From Lepidostoma basale (taxonomy: Eukaryota; Arthropoda; Insecta; Trichoptera; Lepidostomatidae), in NCBI GenBank assembly GCA_022606425.2, contig JAHDVF020000440.1:1116001-1180000 (forward strand): a stretch of 64,000 bases of DNA, read 5' to 3'. Below, in pieces: positions 61,100-64,000 of this stretch. Made by a program: the position numbers and the translations under genes. Within the stretch, counting starts at the first letter, position 1. Each line of letters starts with the position of its first letter. The notes under the pieces were generated by a model. The model searched no databases and had not been told where the DNA came from. It saw only the letters and a program-made list of their open reading frames with translations.

Positions 61100-61595
61100 A
61101 AAGTGATCGTTCACAATAAAGTTCCGGTATCAACATTATGTATAAAAGCGATGCATGGAACTGGCAGAAGAAGGATTAGAGCAAAATAAATGCGGTAGAA
61201 ATGAGATCCCTTAGATATATGCGTGGTAAAACAATATATGACAGAGGTTCAAATGCTGATATTAGGAAGGAATGTAGAGCGGAATAAAGTATTAGAAACA
61301 TAGTAATCAAAAGATAATGGCGTAGTTTTGTACATATTGAACGCACGAATGAAGAAAAATGTTTTATAAAGTATACGATAGAAATGTTAAATGGATAATG
61401 GAATCAAAGAAGATAAATTAATAAAATTTTAGAGGTCCGCCATGTGTGAAGTCGGAAGAATCGACGTGTGTAGTATGACTCGCTGTATGGAACCTAGAGG
61501 AACCTGTAGGAACCATAGAGGTGAGTCAAGATAGAATAGTGTGACCGTCCATAATCTTTCTCTACCCTTGAAGAAACGGCATGATGTTTTGTTGG
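61100..61595 (+). mobile_element. RTE-like LINE, decayed, TTG type
   Basis: Plus strand head to head with the previous copy: TTCACAATAAAGTTCCGGTA, GCGATGCATGGAACTGGCAG, GAAATGAGATCCCTTAGATA and the decayed 3' end (GAAGAAACGGCATGATG). It belongs to the ADIRKECRAE subfamily. Confidence 0.82.
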
Positions 61596-61619
61596 TTTAT
61601 GGTATGTACAAAGAAAACT

Positions 61620-61854
61620 ATTATTATTATTTTGTTGAATCGCTCTTTACATAATTATAGTGTAAGCCAAATTGGTGTAAAGGGTGTAGCTATCGTATTG
61701 ATTCTCGTGATATGTAATAGGTAGCTTATCTATCGTCATTTTATTGGCTAGTTAATTTTGCACCAGACCAAAGACAATGTGACAATCACACTGCCATCGC
61801 CGGGACCTTCGGGGTGGCATTCAAAGCACTCACCACTCGGCCACGAACGTCGTC
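61620..61854 (-). mobile_element. tRNA-derived SINE, family A, AAT-tailed type
   Basis: Reverse copy complete with ATTATTATTATTTTG tail, 3' segment, body and head. The B box is deleted: CCGGGACCTTCGGGG lacks the central GTTCGATT part. Confidence 0.88.
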
Positions 61855-61979
61855 AAATTTATTCGATATTGATTTTTAAGATTTGAAAGGTATCAGAAAT
61901 TAGTACGATGAAGGTGATGTACAAGTGATATAAAATATTATAAAGCTTACATTTTATTTATAAATATATATGTTAATGC

Positions 61980-62050
61980 CTTAGAAAGTCTAAACGTTTC
62001 ATTCTCATAAAATATAATAAATCTCCTAGAAAACAGACGTTTTCAACTCC
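61980..62050. mobile_element. Foldback family 1, one arm
   Basis: TGCCTTAGAAAGTCTAAACG, TTCATTCTCATAAAATATAA and TCCTAGAAAACAGACGTTTTC match the right arm of family 1. The GAAAC box is altered. Confidence 0.55.
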
Positions 62051-62089
62051 ATCCAGGCACTGCTCCTCTTATATTCCCCTCGGGAACAG

Positions 62090-62335
62090 ACTTTTTTTAT
62101 AAATACAATCCAATCCTAACTGGTCTTCTATTACTTCACAATAATGTAAGACTTTATCATAAACCCTATATCCCCCCTCGCCCTCTTTCGGAGGGACACT
62201 CCGGGCCATACATTTAGCCCCATCACAAAACAACTACAAAATCACATTACAACAATGTTTCCTACAGACTTAAGAGGAATATCCATTAGAGCTGAACCTC
62301 TGTAAGCCAGAAGATCCAAGTTCCAAGTTACATTC
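62090..62335 (+). mobile_element. Jockey-like LINE 3' end
   Basis: CCTCTTTCGGAGGGACACTC, CCTACAGACTTAAGAGGAAT and GAGCTGAACCTCTGTAAGCC match 4800-4960. Coding part lost. The start (AATCCTAACTGGTCTTCTAT) resembles the right edge of the window at 63975. Confidence 0.6.
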
Positions 62336-62481
62336 GTATTAACTATAATATTTTGTTATTTCAATAAATTCTATTTTTTAAACACCCGACCAGAGCTTCG
62401 TTGAAATAACAAAACTCAAATTTAATTTGTTCTGCTAGAGAAATTGTTTGGTATAATAGTTTAAAAAACAAAATATACAAA

Positions 62482-62994
62482 CATGAGGTTCTCCTCGCTC
62501 AGCAAGAGCACCGTTTGGCTAAGGCTGAGCAGCCCACATCCCTTGATCAAGCCGACCATCTCATCAAGGAGCACGAAGCCTTCCTCACAACAATGGAAGC
62601 CAACGATGACAAGATCAACTCTGTTGTACAATTCGCCAGCCGCCTTTCCGAAGAAGGACATTTCGACGCCGATAAAGTTCAAAAGAAGGCAGAAAACATT
62701 GATTCCCGAAGAAACATCAACCGAGAAAAGGCCCTGCAACAGTTGGAGAAACTTCAAGATCAATTGCAATTACACCAGTTCCTCCAGGACTGCGATGAGC
62801 TTGGAGAATGGGTGCAAGAAAAGAACCTCACTGCCCAAGATGATACTTACAGATCGGCCAAGACCATCCACTCCAAATGGACACGTCATCAAGCTTTCGA
62901 AGCTGAAATCGGAGCTAACAAGGAGAGATTAGTGGCCGTACAAAACGCTGCTGAGGAATTGATCAAACAAAAGCCTGAATTCTTTGAAAAATAA
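62482..62994 (+). pseudogene. alpha-Spec: Intronless alpha-spectrin fragment with intact frame
   Basis: The frame reads HEVLLAQQEHRLAKAEQPTS, DQADHLIKEHEAFLTTMEAN, DADKVQKKAENIDSRRNINR, LHQFLQDCDELGEWVQEKNL, SAKTIHSKWTRHQAFEAEIG and AAEELIKQKPEF, then FFEK and TAA. These are internal spectrin repeats (parts of two or three triple-helix units) of alpha-spectrin, an actin-crosslinking protein of the membrane skeleton. The full protein is about 2400 residues, so only ~7 percent is here. There is no intron, no convincing splice site at either edge (the left side is A-rich rather than pyrimidine-rich) and no in-frame ATG until the Met of TTMEAN at about 62594. The frame has no stops, and AATAAA follows at about 63057. 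Best explained as a recent partial duplicate or retrocopy; a transcribed truncated gene is possible. Confidence 0.82.
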
Positions 62995-63275
62995 TTAAAC
63001 GAGATGGTATTTAAGCGACATTTTTTTATTAGTAATATAGCTTGTAGAATTACTGAATAAATAAATTGTACATTGTGTACTTTCAGATTGTTAATGGACA
63101 AAGAAATAACGAACATTAGAGTGTCTAACGATGGCCAGATTACATTCTAAAAGGCATCTTTCGACTGCCTGTGTCAACTGCAAGAGCGAACATTCGTTAA
63201 ACGATGACGCGAAAAGGAAAAAAGGTTGTCAAGAATTAATATAATATTAAACCCGCTGTTAATCAATTAAAGTAA
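62995..63275. other. Downstream of spectrin fragment
   Basis: Contains AATAAATAAATTGTACATTG at about 63056, a possible poly(A) signal followed by GT-rich sequence. Otherwise AT-rich. Confidence 0.35.
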
Positions 63276-63279
63276 TTTA

Positions 63280-63432
63280 ACTAACTAACTAACCATCACG
63301 CCGTCTCCCCGGAGGGGTAGGCAAAAATAATGGAACGCCACACAGTTCTGTCCTGACATACTTCTCTCGATTCCTCTATCGTCATGCACGCACGTCGATT
63401 TCTCCGAGTCCTCACGTGACCGACACGAGTCA
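63280..63432 (-). mobile_element. RTE-like LINE 3' end, TTAG tail
   Basis: AACTAACTAACTAACCATCA, CGGAGGGGTAGGCAAAAATA and CTCACGTGACCGACA: reversed 3' terminus with an internal deletion around the RCMNVEE region. Confidence 0.85.
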
Positions 63433-63499
63433 AGCGTTCTAACCCCTTGCCCACAACCTAATATCCTCCGTCCTTATCATCTGGGGAAAAGGCGTGATG

Positions 63500-63930
63500 A
63501 TTAATTGATAGTAATTAATCGAGCAGAACAAATGCGGTAGAAATAAGATTCCTCAGACGTTTGTGTGTAGAATGATGTACGACCGAATTTCAAATGCTGA
63601 TATAAGAAAGGAATGCAGAGCGGAAAAGGGGATTTTAAATAAAATTATGAAAGGATCGCTGCGTTAGTTCGGACATATGGAGCGCATAAATGGAGAAATA
63701 ATGGTTAAGAAAGTATACGTCAATGATGTAAATGGAGTACGGAGTCGAGGTAGACCAAGGAAAACGTAGCAGAACCAAATCAATCAAATTTTAAATCGAC
63801 GTGCGTGTATGACTCGTGTGAATGTGGAGGAAACTAGAGAGGTGTCTCAGGATAGAGTAATCTGGCGGGCCATTCTCTCTGCCTACTCCTGCGAATAAAC
63901 GGCGTGTTTGCGCATTTGTTATTGTTGTTG
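63500..63930 (+). mobile_element. RTE-like LINE, TTG tail
   Basis: Plus strand: NAVEIRFLRRLC, ADIRKECRAEKGILNKIMKG, FGHMERINGEIMVKKVYVND and GVRSRGRPRKT, ending at ATTGTTGTTG. Frame broken at RWFG (TAG) and by a short deletion. Head to head with the previous fragment. Confidence 0.88.
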
Positions 63931-63954
63931 TTTTAAATGTATCTTTATTAAAAT

Positions 63955-64000
63955 TGCTGATTTCGATACTATTCTAACTGGTCTTCCATTCCTTGACTTA
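63955..64000 (+). mobile_element. Jockey-like LINE start of fragment, right edge
   Basis: TTCTAACTGGTCTTCCATTC resembles 62107-62130. Cut by the window edge. Confidence 0.35.

Noticed and set aside
60595..61119. Open frame of 174 codons on plus with many hydrophobic residues
   Set aside because: It is exactly antisense to an RTE-like LINE; similar antisense frames occur over other copies (21364-21705, 53837-54211).
62483..62932. Alternative 149-codon frame starting with ATG over the spectrin fragment
   Set aside because: The other frame matches alpha-spectrin throughout; this one is a shadow.

Overview
The window looks like a gene-poor, AT-rich stretch of an insect nuclear genome, most likely a moth or butterfly. 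The case for an insect is an arthropod-like alpha-spectrin fragment, spliced exons with short introns, and a very high load of LINEs, tRNA-derived SINEs and short inverted-repeat elements. The narrower call of Lepidoptera is an inference from the kinds of repeats present. No bacterial, plasmid or phage feature is visible.

Host coding sequence is sparse. (1) Two consecutive exons of an unrecognised gene lie on the minus strand (8588-8505 and 8245-6664), with clear splice sites and a long, charged, mostly disordered product. (2) A degenerate exon-like block at 18733-19017 has splice-like ends, one frameshift and one stop. (3) An intronless fragment of alpha-spectrin sits at 62482-62994, with an open frame of about 170 codons. 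(4) A possible first exon with a good donor lies at 53366-53232 (minus), but it has no in-frame ATG.

The rest is mainly mobile DNA. About thirty 5'-truncated copies of RTE-like LINEs carry the C-terminal end of the endonuclease/reverse-transcriptase protein. They fall into several families that differ in sequence and in their 3' microsatellite tail: TTAG, TTG/TTTG or GAA. One nearly intact jockey-superfamily LINE (23900-27090) has endonuclease and reverse transcriptase in one frame, broken by a single stop, and sits inside a ~195-bp tandem satellite. CR1/Kiri-like and jockey-like 3' ends, a mariner-like transposase remnant, two tRNA-derived SINE families and several MITEs with inverted ends are also present. 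Three of the MITEs are piggyBac-like copies with TTAA at both ends. A second satellite (~91 bp, 54937-55715) appears to have grown from the 3' end of a SINE-like element.

Two patterns go beyond a repeat inventory. First, many foldback elements carry in each arm a sequence that reads like a hammerhead-ribozyme core (CTGANGA, a hairpin, then GAAAC-nn-GTC or GTT), one core per strand. At least eight sequence families share this layout, usually with one extra base after CTGANGA. Second, the octamer TA-CGAG-TA (or TA-CTCG-TA) occurs about 12 times. In three places a sister repeat without it shows that exactly six bases were added, as expected for the footprint of a transposon that targets TA and has been excised.

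Rough layout: 1-5.8 kb LINE/SINE debris; 6.6-8.6 kb host gene; 8.6-23 kb mixed repeats; 23-28 kb satellite with LINE; 28-36 kb SINEs, piggyBac-like MITEs and RTE copies; 36-54 kb mixed LINE ends and foldbacks; 54.9-55.7 kb satellite; 56-62 kb foldbacks, SINEs and RTE copies; 62.5-63 kb spectrin fragment; 63.3-64 kb RTE copies.
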